A stretch of 64,000 nucleotides of DNA from Rhodococcus pseudokoreensis (lineage in GTDB: Bacteria; Actinomycetota; Actinomycetes; Mycobacteriales; Mycobacteriaceae). Location of the stretch: contig NZ_CP070619.1 of assembly GCF_017068395.1 (NCBI RefSeq), positions 4,898,001 to 4,962,000 of the forward strand, written 5' to 3'. Position 1 is the stretch's first letter, and each line of letters begins with the position of its first letter. Made by a program: the position numbers and the translations under genes. Shown here in pieces: positions 41,788-49,781 of this stretch. The notes under the pieces were generated by a model. The model saw only the letters and a program-made list of their open reading frames with translations, did not search any database and was not told where the DNA came from.

Positions 41788-43242
41788 ATGACGAATCCCG
41801 CCCCCGACCTCATCGCCCCCGACCTGATCACCAGACCCGACCTCTACATCGACGGGCACTGGGTCCCGGCGACCGGAAACGGCACCCTCGATGTGCTCGA
41901 CCCGGCCACCGAGTCACTGATCGGTTCGGTGCCGAATGGAACAGCTGACGACGTCGATCGGGCGGCTCGGGCGGCCCGGGCAGCGTTCGACTCATGGTCG
42001 CGATTGTCGCCGCGCGAGCGTGGCGGGTGGATCAGGCGGATCGCGGACGCGATCGACTCGCGGGCAGATGAGTTCGCCGAGCTCATCTCCCGCGAGGTCG
42101 GCATGCCCCTGGCTCAATCCCGATCCATTCAAGTCACACTCGCGATCGGTGACCTCGCCGTGATGCCCGGAGCGATCGATGAGGTCGCCTGGGAGGAACG
42201 AATCGGCAACTCGCTCGTGCTACGTGAGCCGATCGGTGTGGTCGGAGCCATCACGCCATGGAACTACCCCCTGCACCAAGTGACCGCCAAGATCGCCGGC
42301 GCGCTCGCAGCAGGCTGCACAGTCGTGGTCAAGCCTTCCGAGATCGCGCCTCTGAGCATCTTTCTCCTCGCCGACGTGATCGACGAGATCGGACTGCCCA
42401 ACGGAGTCTTCAACCTCATTTCCGGGGACGGCATCACCACCGGCGAGGCCCTGGTATCGCACCCGGACATCGACATGGTGTCCTTCACCGGATCGACACG
42501 AGCCGGTCGGCGGATCTCTGAGATCGCCGGCGCGGCCGCGAAGCCGGTTTCGATGGAACTCGGCGGCAAATCCGCCTCGGTGATCCTCGAGGACGCCGAT
42601 CTCAAAGAAGCCGTCACGGTCAGTCTGTCGAAGTGCTACCAGAACTCCGGGCAGACCTGTAACGCGCTGACCCGCCTACTCGTGCCGCGCGCCAAACTCG
42701 CCGACGCAGAAGCCGCGGCGGCCGCCGCAGCCGACACCTACCGGGTCGGACAGCCGTTCGACTCCGACTCGACGATGGGCCCCGTGGCCAGCGCCGACCA
42801 GAGACGCCGCGTGCTCGACTACATCGAACGTGGAATCGCGGACGGCGCACGCATCGTCGCGGGCGGCACCGAAACAACCGACCGCCCGCCGCACGGCTAC
42901 TTCGTGGCCCCGACCGTCTTCTCCGACGTCACCGCGGACATGGCGATCGCGCAAGAAGAGATCTTCGGCCCCGTCGCGGTCCTCATTCCGTTCGACGACG
43001 AAGCCGAAGCCGTCGAGCTCGCGAACGATAGTGAGTTCGGCCTCGGAGGCGCAGTCTGGTCCGGTGACACAGACCGCGCGCTGGACGTCGCCCGCCGCAT
43101 CCGCACCGGCCAAATCTCGATCAACGGCGGCGCATACAACTCACGGGCACCCTTCGGCGGTTTCAAATCCTCAGGTCATGGCCGCGAGGGCGGCCGCTTT
43201 GGCATCGAAGAATTCCTCACCTACAAATCGCTGCAGTTGTGA
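41788..43242 (+). CDS. NAD(P)-dependent aldehyde dehydrogenase
   Basis: The 484-residue ALDH has a full catalytic set: WNYPLHQVTAKIAGAL (oxyanion Asn), the nucleotide-binding FTGSTRAGRRI, catalytic Glu in MELGGKSASVIL, catalytic Cys in NSGQTCNALTRLL, and EEIFGPVAVLIPF. Length is normal. It sits 51 nt after the NTF2-like gene in the same operon and would oxidise an aldehyde intermediate to its acid. Confidence 0.92.
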   Translation: MTNPAPDLIAPDLITRPDLYIDGHWVPATGNGTLDVLDPATESLIGSVPNGTADDVDRAARAARAAFDSWSRLSPRERGGWIRRIADAIDSRADEFAELISREVGMPLAQSRSIQVTLAIGDLAVMPGAIDEVAWEERIGNSLVLREPIGVVGAITPWNYPLHQVTAKIAGALAAGCTVVVKPSEIAPLSIFLLADVIDEIGLPNGVFNLISGDGITTGEALVSHPDIDMVSFTGSTRAGRRISEIAGAAAKPVSMELGGKSASVILEDADLKEAVTVSLSKCYQNSGQTCNALTRLLVPRAKLADAEAAAAAAADTYRVGQPFDSDSTMGPVASADQRRRVLDYIERGIADGARIVAGGTETTDRPPHGYFVAPTVFSDVTADMAIAQEEIFGPVAVLIPFDDEAEAVELANDSEFGLGGAVWSGDTDRALDVARRIRTGQISINGGAYNSRAPFGGFKSSGHGREGGRFGIEEFLTYKSLQL

Positions 43243-43300
43243 CGCCGCCGGCGGCACCCGCTGACGCCCCCAGATAACGAGAACAGGACCCTGGCCGAAC

Positions 43301-44146
43301 ATGGCATATGCAACTTATGAAATCGACGGCCGGCGCCGCGTCGGTGTCGTCGAGCGTTCGGAAAACGCCGCCGATCGCCTAGTACCTCTCGACGGCCTCG
43401 TCGAACTGGGCGTGAGCACCACTCCGGACGTCCTCGCCGGTGCCCGACGGCTCGAAGATGAGGCCGTCGGGGTAGAGGAGGTGCGTCTGTGTCCGGTCGT
43501 GCCCAACCCGGGAAAAATCATCTGCATCGGACTCAACTATCACGAACACGTTGGCGAGACCGGACGTGACCTGCCCACCTACCCGGTGATGTTCACGAAG
43601 TTCCCCTCCGCGCTGATCGGCCCGTACGACGACATCGTGGCACCGCCGGAGACCACAGAGATCGACTACGAGGCCGAGATGGCCCTCGTGATCGGCCGTC
43701 CCGGCCGACGGATCTCGCGCGAGAATGCCCACGAACACATCCTCGGCTATACCGTCGCCAACGACATTTCGATGCGCGACTACCAGCGGAAAACCCATCA
43801 GTGGTTGCAGGGGAAGACATGGGACCGGTCTACCCCGATCGGCCCGTACCTTTTCACCCCGCCGGAGGTACCGGGGATCGCCGATGCGTGCATCCGGACC
43901 GTTCTTGACGGAAAGATCCTCCAGGAAGCACGCATTTCACAGTTGATCTTTGACATCCCACATCTCATCGAAACTATCTCGGAGTTCACGTCACTCTTAC
44001 CCGGCGACGTCATCCTCACCGGCACCCCCGGCGGCGTGGGGATGAAGCGGCAGCCGCCAGTTTTCCTTGGAGACGGTGACTGCATCACCGTCGAAATCGA
44101 AGGCCTCGGTTCGCTCACCAACACCGTGCGCAACGAGCGCGTGTGA
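43301..44146 (+). CDS. Fumarylacetoacetate-hydrolase-family enzyme
   Basis: A 281-residue FAH-family protein: KIICIGLNYHEHVGETGRDL, then the metal-binding EIDYEAEMALVIG with acidic ligands, GYTVANDISMRDYQRK and DVILTGTPGGVGM. The family covers C-C bond hydrolases, hydratases and decarboxylases of oxo-acids. It is co-directional with the ALDH, 58 nt downstream, and should act late in the route. Confidence 0.88.
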   Translation: MAYATYEIDGRRRVGVVERSENAADRLVPLDGLVELGVSTTPDVLAGARRLEDEAVGVEEVRLCPVVPNPGKIICIGLNYHEHVGETGRDLPTYPVMFTKFPSALIGPYDDIVAPPETTEIDYEAEMALVIGRPGRRISRENAHEHILGYTVANDISMRDYQRKTHQWLQGKTWDRSTPIGPYLFTPPEVPGIADACIRTVLDGKILQEARISQLIFDIPHLIETISEFTSLLPGDVILTGTPGGVGMKRQPPVFLGDGDCITVEIEGLGSLTNTVRNERV

Positions 44147-44171
44147 TGTGAGGACGGACTGCCGGTCGAAA

Positions 44172-44190
44172 GGTGGCAGATTTTGACACA
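44172..44190. promoter_or_regulatory. TGRCACA element, site 4 (flavin reductase operon)
   Basis: GTGGCA and TGACAC form the arms with a 5-nt spacer, 81 nt before the flavin reductase GTG. The right arm TTGACACA is shared with site 1. It could alternatively be only a -35 box. Confidence 0.45.
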
Positions 44191-44270
44191 CTTCGCCCGC
44201 AGCCGGCGCCAATAACGTAGAGGTCAATCCGCAGATGCGCGGTCGGAGAATCAACCACAAGGAGTCCACA

Positions 44271-44774
44271 GTGCCTGCACTCGAACCTATCGCTGCTGGC
44301 GACCAGATCCGCCGCGCATTCGGACATTTCCCCTCGGGAGTGACGGCTGTGTGCGCGGAAATCGAAGGCGAAAAAGTCGGTTTGGCCGCGAGTTCATTCA
44401 CCGGAGTGTCCTTGGAACCGCCGCTGGTGTCGGTGTGCATGCAGCACAGTTCCACGACCTGGCCGAAGCTGCGGCTTGCGACGCGCCTGGGCCTGAGTGT
44501 GCTTGCCGAGTGGCAGGACGCAATCTGTGGTCGACTCGCCAGCAAGCACGGTGATCGGTTCGCCGGCACCGACGTCACAGTCGAGAACGATGGAAGCCTG
44601 TTCATCGACGGGGCATCGCTGTGGCTGGACTGCACGATTTACGCCGAACTGCCATGCGGCGACCACGACATCGTGGTGCTCGAAGTGCACGGAACCGGAA
44701 CCGGTGAAGATTCTCCACTCGTGTTCCACGGGAGCCAGTTTCGGCGTCTCGCCGAAGTCGAGGCGGCGTTGTGA
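44271..44774 (+). CDS. Flavin reductase (HpaC-like)
   Basis: A 167-residue flavin-reductase-domain protein (RRAFGHFPSGVTAVCAEIEG; LAASSFTGVSLEPPLVSVCM; DCTIYAELPCGDHDIVVLEV). It reduces FMN or FAD with NAD(P)H and delivers it to a separate monooxygenase, here most likely the LLM enzyme at 40156. The GTG at 44271 has AAGGAG 6 nt upstream. The ATG at 44235 is therefore rejected. The stop overlaps the riboflavin gene start by 4 bp. Confidence 0.9.
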   Translation: MPALEPIAAGDQIRRAFGHFPSGVTAVCAEIEGEKVGLAASSFTGVSLEPPLVSVCMQHSSTTWPKLRLATRLGLSVLAEWQDAICGRLASKHGDRFAGTDVTVENDGSLFIDGASLWLDCTIYAELPCGDHDIVVLEVHGTGTGEDSPLVFHGSQFRRLAEVEAAL

Positions 44775-45820
44775 CCCCGCTCAGCACAAGCGCGGCCCAC
44801 GCGCGAGTGCGTACGGCCCTGACCGCGATTGCGGCCGGCTGTCCCGTGGTGGTCCTCGACGACGCGAACCGCGAGAACGAAGGTGACTTGGTCCTTGCCG
44901 CGACGCTCGCCACCACCGAAACCGTCGCGTTCATGATCCGACATACCTCAGGGTTCCTGTGTGTCGCGTTGCCCGAGGCCATCTGTGATCGACTCGACCT
45001 ACCGGCGATGCACCACTCCAATGACGACCCGCACGGGACCGCCTACTGCGTGGCCACGGACCTGCACGACAACGGAACCGGCATCTCTGCCACTGCCCGT
45101 GCCCGTACCATTGCAGCACTCGGCGATCCCGAAACCACTGCCGCGGACCTGGTGCGTCCAGGACATGTGATCCCCCTGCGAGCTCGCGCCGGCGGTGTGC
45201 TTACCCGGCGCGGGCATACCGAAGCGGGTGTCGACCTGACCCACCTGGCCGGCCTCACGCCTGCGGCGGCGCTCGCCGGGATCGTCTCGGCAGACGTCCC
45301 CGACGAGATGGCCCGCAGACCCGAACTCGAGCGATTCGCTGCCGATCACGGACTGGTCGTTGTCACGGTCGCCGACATCGCCGAGTACCGGCTCAGCACC
45401 GAGCCCCAAGTTGCACGCGGTGCGACAACCGTGGTGCCAACCCAGTACGGCCGGTTCGACGCGGTCGGCTACCGGGACGCCCGGGGCGGTGAGCACATGG
45501 CTCTGGTGTCCGGGGCATTGACAGGAATTGGACCAGATACTCCGGTGTACGTTCATCGCGAGTGTCTTACCGCCGGCGTCTTCGGAGGCGCCGCGTGCGA
45601 CTGCGGGGCACGATTGTCCTCCGTCCTCACGCGTTTCGGGAGTCAAGGGTCCGGTGTCGTCGTCTATCTGCGCGACAACCATCACGCGTGCGGAGTGTCC
45701 ACGAATAGTGTTGCAAGCGAATATCTGTCGAAAATCCAAGATTGGATTCTGAAGGACTTGGGTGTCGACCCGAGCCGGGCGCTGCACAGCGTGACTCCAC
45801 GCCTCAGCCGGACAGCCTGA
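44771..45820 (+). CDS. RibBA-like protein with shortened GTP cyclohydrolase II domain
   Basis: The 349-residue protein has an intact DHBP synthase (RibB) domain: DDANRENEGDLVLAA, MIRHTSGFLCVAL, RPGHVIPLRARAGGVLTRRGHTEA. The GTP cyclohydrolase II half keeps the zinc Cys (VHRECLTAGVFGGAACDCGA) but ends VYLRDNHHACGVSTNSVASE instead of the family LRGHEGRGIG. It lacks the following 60 or so residues with the catalytic and GTP-binding part. It is probably active only for 3,4-dihydroxybutanone phosphate formation. Translational coupling to flavin reductase suggests a boost of flavin supply for the monooxygenase. Confidence 0.85.
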   Translation: MTPLSTSAAHARVRTALTAIAAGCPVVVLDDANRENEGDLVLAATLATTETVAFMIRHTSGFLCVALPEAICDRLDLPAMHHSNDDPHGTAYCVATDLHDNGTGISATARARTIAALGDPETTAADLVRPGHVIPLRARAGGVLTRRGHTEAGVDLTHLAGLTPAAALAGIVSADVPDEMARRPELERFAADHGLVVVTVADIAEYRLSTEPQVARGATTVVPTQYGRFDAVGYRDARGGEHMALVSGALTGIGPDTPVYVHRECLTAGVFGGAACDCGARLSSVLTRFGSQGSGVVVYLRDNHHACGVSTNSVASEYLSKIQDWILKDLGVDPSRALHSVTPRLSRTA

Positions 45821-45849
45821 CAAGACCGAAGCAACAGGAAGATGAACTA

Positions 45850-46914
45850 ATGACAACATCGGTCGAGCTGACCTCCGCCGACGCACTGGACCTGGCCGCA
45901 GCCGTCATGGCTGGACTGGGTACACCCGCAGATATGGCGCGAGAGATCGCCGAGCATCTGGTTGACGCGGATCTGGTGGGCCACGGCTCGCACGGAATCA
46001 GCAGGTTGCCGTCGTACGCCAAATATGTTGACGACAAGCAGGTCGTTGCCAGCGCGCGGCCCCAAGTTCTCACCGGCACCACCTCGCCGACAGTGAGCGC
46101 GGAATGGGGCTTCTCGCACGTGGCGGCCCGGATGACGACCGATCTGGCGTGTGAGCGGGCCCGGTCCGGCGGTCTCGGACTGGCTGGACTGGTCCGCAGT
46201 ACACATGTGGGTAGGCTCGGCGCCTACATGGAGCGAGCAGCAGCGGCAGATTGCATCGCGATGGCCTTCGTGGGCGGGATGGGCGGCAGCCGCCTGGTCG
46301 CCCCGTTCGGCGGCCGGTCCGGACTGCTCAGCACCAACCCGATCGCAGCGGGATTCCCGACCGCCTCGGGGAAGCCGTTGGTCGTCGATTTCTCGACGGC
46401 TGCAGCTCCGATCGGCAAGATCATGGTCGCGGCCCTGGAGGGCCGGAGGATGCCTAATGAAAGCCTCGTCGACGCAGACGGTCGGCCGTCTAACGATCCG
46501 ACGTTGCTCGAACGCGGCGGATCGATGCGAACTTTCGGTGATCACAAGGGGTTCGGGCTTGCCGTTCTCGTCGAACTGCTCGGGCGCGTGTTGCTGGGGT
46601 CGGAACGCTTCGGCGACGGCGGTGGCCCCATCTTCGAGCGGCAGGGTCTGCTCATCTTGACTGTCGCCGCGGACTCGTTCCGCGACTTGTCCGATGTACT
46701 CGCTGAAGCCGAGCAACTCCGCGACGACATCCATGCGGTGCCGCCGGCCGAAGGTTTCGACCAGGTTCTCGCGCCGGGTGACCCGGAACAACGGGCGAGG
46801 GAACGGAGCGGAGATCGCGTCGTGATCAGCGAAGGTGCGTGGAACTCCATCCAAAGCGCGGCGACTCGGGTCGGTGTCGCGGACAGAATTCCACAGCCAT
46901 TGTTGCCGAGCTAA
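45850..46914 (+). CDS. Ldh-family (malate/L-lactate/ureidoglycolate-type) dehydrogenase
   Basis: A 354-residue NAD(P)-dependent hydroxy-acid dehydrogenase of the Ldh_2 fold. It has LVGHGSHGISRLPSYAKYV, GLGLAGLVRSTHVGRLGAYM (catalytic His region), GRSGLLSTNPIAAGFP, and FGDHKGFGLAVLVELLGRVL, the last matching the conserved GxKGxGL loop. The ATG at 45850 with AGGAAG upstream is the start. It would interconvert a 2-hydroxy acid and 2-oxo acid in the pathway. Confidence 0.87.
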   Translation: MTTSVELTSADALDLAAAVMAGLGTPADMAREIAEHLVDADLVGHGSHGISRLPSYAKYVDDKQVVASARPQVLTGTTSPTVSAEWGFSHVAARMTTDLACERARSGGLGLAGLVRSTHVGRLGAYMERAAAADCIAMAFVGGMGGSRLVAPFGGRSGLLSTNPIAAGFPTASGKPLVVDFSTAAAPIGKIMVAALEGRRMPNESLVDADGRPSNDPTLLERGGSMRTFGDHKGFGLAVLVELLGRVLLGSERFGDGGGPIFERQGLLILTVAADSFRDLSDVLAEAEQLRDDIHAVPPAEGFDQVLAPGDPEQRARERSGDRVVISEGAWNSIQSAATRVGVADRIPQPLLPS

Positions 46915-46977
46915 TCCAGGTCCAACCTGCGCCGGCATCACACCAAGAGTCAACCCACGACGTGAAAGGGAAACTGT

Positions 46978-47853
46978 ATGAACCGTCTCGACGGCAAGAC
47001 AGCTTTCATCACCGGCGGTGCGCGAGGCCAGGGGCGTGCCATCGCTGAGAAATTCGCTCGTGAAGGTGCGAACATCATCGTATGTGACATCGATGGACCG
47101 ATCGAACACATCCACTACCCACTCGCGACCGCGGCGGACCTGAAAGAGACAGAAGCTTCCGTCGAACGACTCGGCCGCGGTGTGGTTGCCGAGATCGCAG
47201 ACGTCCGTGACCAGGAACAGATCGACAGGGTCGTCGCCGCCGGACTCGACAAGTTCGGTCACATCGATGTCGTTGTCGCGAACGCCGGTGTGCTCGACAA
47301 CAAGCCATTCTGGGAAATGACCGACTCCGAATGGAAAGTCGTCACGGACATCTGCCTCAACGGTGTCTGGCGAACGGTCAAAGCCGTGGCTCCCCACATG
47401 ATGGAGCGCATGCGTGGGTCGGTCATACTGACCTCGTCGACGAACGGGCAGGAGGGCGACGCAGGGAACATGTCCTATGTCGCTGCCAAGCATGGTGTGA
47501 TCGGTGTGATGAAGTCTGCAGCGCTTGCGCTCGGCCAGTACAACATTCGCGTCAATGCACTTCTGCCCGGACCTGTCGACACGATTATCAACGACAACCC
47601 CGGAACCCGAGATCGGATCACCGGCAAGGCCGGGGCCACGCGCGAAGACTACCTGGCGGCGTGCCGGAACTGGCACGTACTCCGCGGCCGCAGTGCCCTG
47701 GCGCCGGAAGCCGTCGCAGACGGTGCGATTTGGCTCGCGTCGGACGAATCGCGGCACGTGACAGGGTTGGAGATGTTGATCGACGCCGGCCATCGGCTGC
47801 TGCCAGGACTGAATTTCGACAACGATGTCGTCGACGAAGAAGCTTCACGCTGA
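46978..47853 (+). CDS. Second mycofactocin-type SDR oxidoreductase
   Basis: A 291-residue SDR (NRLDGKTAFITGGARGQGRA; NIIVCDIDGPIEHIHYPLAT; VILTSSTNGQEGDAGNMSYV; AAKHGVIGVMKSAALALGQY). Ser, Tyr and Lys of the active site are present. The insertion after the Rossmann beta2 strand resembles the mycofactocin-coupled class. It follows the Ldh gene by 63 nt. With the first SDR at 37847 there are two alcohol dehydrogenases of this type in the island. Confidence 0.87.
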   Translation: MNRLDGKTAFITGGARGQGRAIAEKFAREGANIIVCDIDGPIEHIHYPLATAADLKETEASVERLGRGVVAEIADVRDQEQIDRVVAAGLDKFGHIDVVVANAGVLDNKPFWEMTDSEWKVVTDICLNGVWRTVKAVAPHMMERMRGSVILTSSTNGQEGDAGNMSYVAAKHGVIGVMKSAALALGQYNIRVNALLPGPVDTIINDNPGTRDRITGKAGATREDYLAACRNWHVLRGRSALAPEAVADGAIWLASDESRHVTGLEMLIDAGHRLLPGLNFDNDVVDEEASR

Positions 47854-47973
47854 ACGGAGGCACTCCCGGACCGCCCGGCACTGCCAAGCGACTGTGGACC
47901 CAAGCGCCAACGAGGCAGCGAGTGTCGCCGGTGTCGATTACGCCGGCGACGCGTCTAACGGACATTTCGGCCC

Positions 47974-48253
47974 GATGGCGGGAGTTGAACTGCAGATTCC
48001 ACAGCGGCAGGAGATCGGTGTCGCGGACTTCGAGGTGCACGTGCTTTCGATAACCAAGTTGGTTCTGCCGCTATTTCTTGCCGTCGTTGTATTGCTGTAT
48101 CTCGGGCATCAAGAGCAAGTGCTCTATCTTCTCGTCTTGCTGTTCGCATCGACCGTGAGATGGCACGAGGTCCGCGGATGGGATCCCGTCAGGCGTTGTC
48201 GGGGAATACGTAGGACATCCCTTGGAAAGAACAAAGATTCAGAGATCGGGTGA
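47974..48253 (+). CDS. Possible small membrane protein in degraded region
   Basis: An open frame (longest form from 47825; internal ATG at 47974) contains a strongly hydrophobic stretch LVLPLFLAVVVLLYLGHQEQ followed by VLYLLVLLFASTV, enough for two short TM segments. The first half overlaps the SDR end and has atypical composition. There is no good ribosome binding site. It may be a real small membrane protein or a decayed fragment like its neighbours. Confidence 0.3.
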
Positions 48254-48421
48254 TCCTGGATAGCTGACTCAGGTGGTGAATCCCCCCGGGGACTATGCTG
48301 CATTTAGTGCGAGTGCAGTAAATGTTAATGCTGTCGGGTGTCCTGAACGATTGCATCTGAGTGTGCCAGCGACACTGCAAGGTCATGTAAACACGCCGGC
48401 CCCGAGCTGGAATGGGAATCA

Positions 48422-48697
48422 TTGACTGATCACGAGCGCCAGATCCTCAACGGCATAGCTGCTGGCCGCAGCAACCCCGAGGTGGCCGCCGAACTCTTCG
48501 TCAGCGTGAACACGATCCGATTTCATGTTACAAATGTGCTCGGGTCGCTCCTTCCGTTTCTGCGATCAGCGCTGCAATGCTCACACCCGCGCACCGCTGG
48601 ACGGATCGACCGTTACGAATCATTCTGCACCGAAACAGATATCAGAGTTTCGTACGGTGTTGGACACCCGATACGGGGCGTGATCGACACAAGTTGA
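48422..48697 (+). pseudogene. LuxR-type HTH fragment
   Basis: The frame starts with a TTG and reads LTDHERQILNGIAAGRSNPE, VAAELFVSVNTIRFHVTNVL: three helices of a GerE/LuxR DNA-binding domain. After GSLL the sequence loses all similarity (the expected KLGVRSRTEA-type end is missing) and becomes unrelated coding noise. No sensor domain lies upstream. It is a relic of a regulator gene left at the edge of the island. 48254-48421 and 48698-48849 contain no gene I can support; an AAGTTG/CAACTT hairpin occurs at 48691-48710. Confidence 0.65.
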
Positions 48698-48708
48698 TGG
48701 TCGACAAC

Positions 48709-48725
48709 TTTCCCGAATTGGCACA
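48709..48725. promoter_or_regulatory. TGRCACA half-site, site 5 (NTF2-like gene B)
   Basis: The right arm TTGGCACA is complete and is followed by GTTT, as in sites 2 and 3 (CACAGTT). The left arm is poor. It lies about 125 nt before the gene at 48850. Confidence 0.45.
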
Positions 48726-48849
48726 GTTTCCGCGAATGCGGCCTGCATATGGTCATGTACGTGATGGCGGATCGAGAAAGTGAGTCCGACATCCGCCCCA
48801 CCCGCCGTCGTCGACGGCGGAAAGCCATACGACAAGGAGAACGTGAAAT

Positions 48850-49203
48850 ATGACCTCGAACGCCGAGATCACGCGCAAGTTTACCGCGGCACAGAACGCT
48901 CGCGATGCGGATGCCATCGCGGCCTTGCTCGCTGAAGATGCCCACTTCGAGTCGGCTCGACTGCCGATCGCGGCCGAAGGTCGAGCAAACGTGACCCAGT
49001 CACTCACCGATTGGCTCGACGCCCACACCGAGTACGAGTTGAAGACGATCCGTGAGTTCTACGCCGGTGATGAGGGTTACAACGAATGGCGCTTCACCGC
49101 GAAGAAGGACGGAGAGCCGATCGAGACACACGGTGTCGACTACTACCGCTTCAAGGACGGCGTGATTGTGGAGAAGAACTCGTTCCGCAAGTTCCTCTTC
49201 TGA
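48850..49203 (+). CDS. NTF2/SnoaL-like protein B
   Basis: A 117-residue paralogue of the protein at 41371-41736 (EITRKFTAAQNARDADAIAA; LLAEDAHFESARLP; NEWRFTAKKDGEPIETHGVD; SFRKFLF). Its own upstream regulatory half-site and a strong downstream hairpin make it a single-gene transcription unit. It may be an epoxide hydrolase-, isomerase- or lactonase-like enzyme; catalytic residues cannot be assigned. Confidence 0.78.
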   Translation: MTSNAEITRKFTAAQNARDADAIAALLAEDAHFESARLPIAAEGRANVTQSLTDWLDAHTEYELKTIREFYAGDEGYNEWRFTAKKDGEPIETHGVDYYRFKDGVIVEKNSFRKFLF

Positions 49204-49222
49204 GATCGACCATCACTAGCGC

Positions 49223-49257
49223 ACCATCCCGCGGCGTCAGAAGCGCCGCGGGATGGT
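49223..49257 (+). terminator. Strong hairpin closing the catabolic island
   Basis: A perfect 14-bp stem (ACCATCCCGCGGCG / CGCCGCGGGATGGT) with a 7-nt loop lies 20 nt after the stop of the NTF2-like gene. Confidence 0.8.
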
Positions 49258-49490
49258 ACACGTCGGAGTGCTCGCGAGCCCTTCGGCGAGCTGAGGTCGG
49301 ATCTCAGTCGTAAACTCGGTGAAATAGTCTGAGGGTCAGCGTCGATCGAAAATTGCGGAACAGGCCACGACTAGTGAAACTGGATCCGCGATCCATGACG
49401 GGCCCTGCAGAGAGGGTTTCATCGATAGTAGGTATACCCAAAGGCTTTGTGGTGGAGCAGATTGTGTCCATTGCGTGGTAGGTGTCAGTG

Positions 49491-49745
49491 CTATCTTCGG
49501 ACCGGCCGTGCGCGCCGAGCGCCGGTCTGAGTGCAATACGTCCAGTCCAACTGGGCACGGTCTTCGGTGACCTCGGCAACCGATTTCTTCTGGTTCCCGA
49601 ACAACATCCTGGTGGTGTCGGCGAAGAACAGCGGGTTGTCGATGCCGGCGAACCCGGAGTTCATCGACCGCTCGAGCACGATAACGATTTCGGGCTGGAG
49701 GGGTCGTTGCGGCCGGCCGGGTTGGGCGAGTAGCCGTACATTGCG
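49491..49745 (-). pseudogene. pntB: Broken 3' end of pntB (NAD(P) transhydrogenase beta subunit)
   Basis: One minus-strand frame reads [20 protein letters not shown] then [22 protein letters not shown], which matches the C-terminus of PntB (family KRSMNTGYAGVQNPLFF...HMLFGDAK). Just upstream, a different frame reads [11 protein letters not shown], the PntB motif VNPAAxxDPxSP. The roughly 12 residues that normally join these (IAGMPVLEVWKA in E. coli) are missing, so the relic has an internal deletion with a frameshift and no 5' part. No pntA is nearby. 49258-49490 shows nothing else. Confidence 0.8.
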
Positions 49746-49781
49746 CGGCACCCCGTTCCCAGGGCTTTGCCGTAACCACGG

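Noticed and set aside
45847..47793. A 648-codon minus-strand open frame across the Ldh and SDR genes
   Set aside because: Both plus-strand genes have clear family motifs and ribosome binding sites; the minus frame resembles no family.
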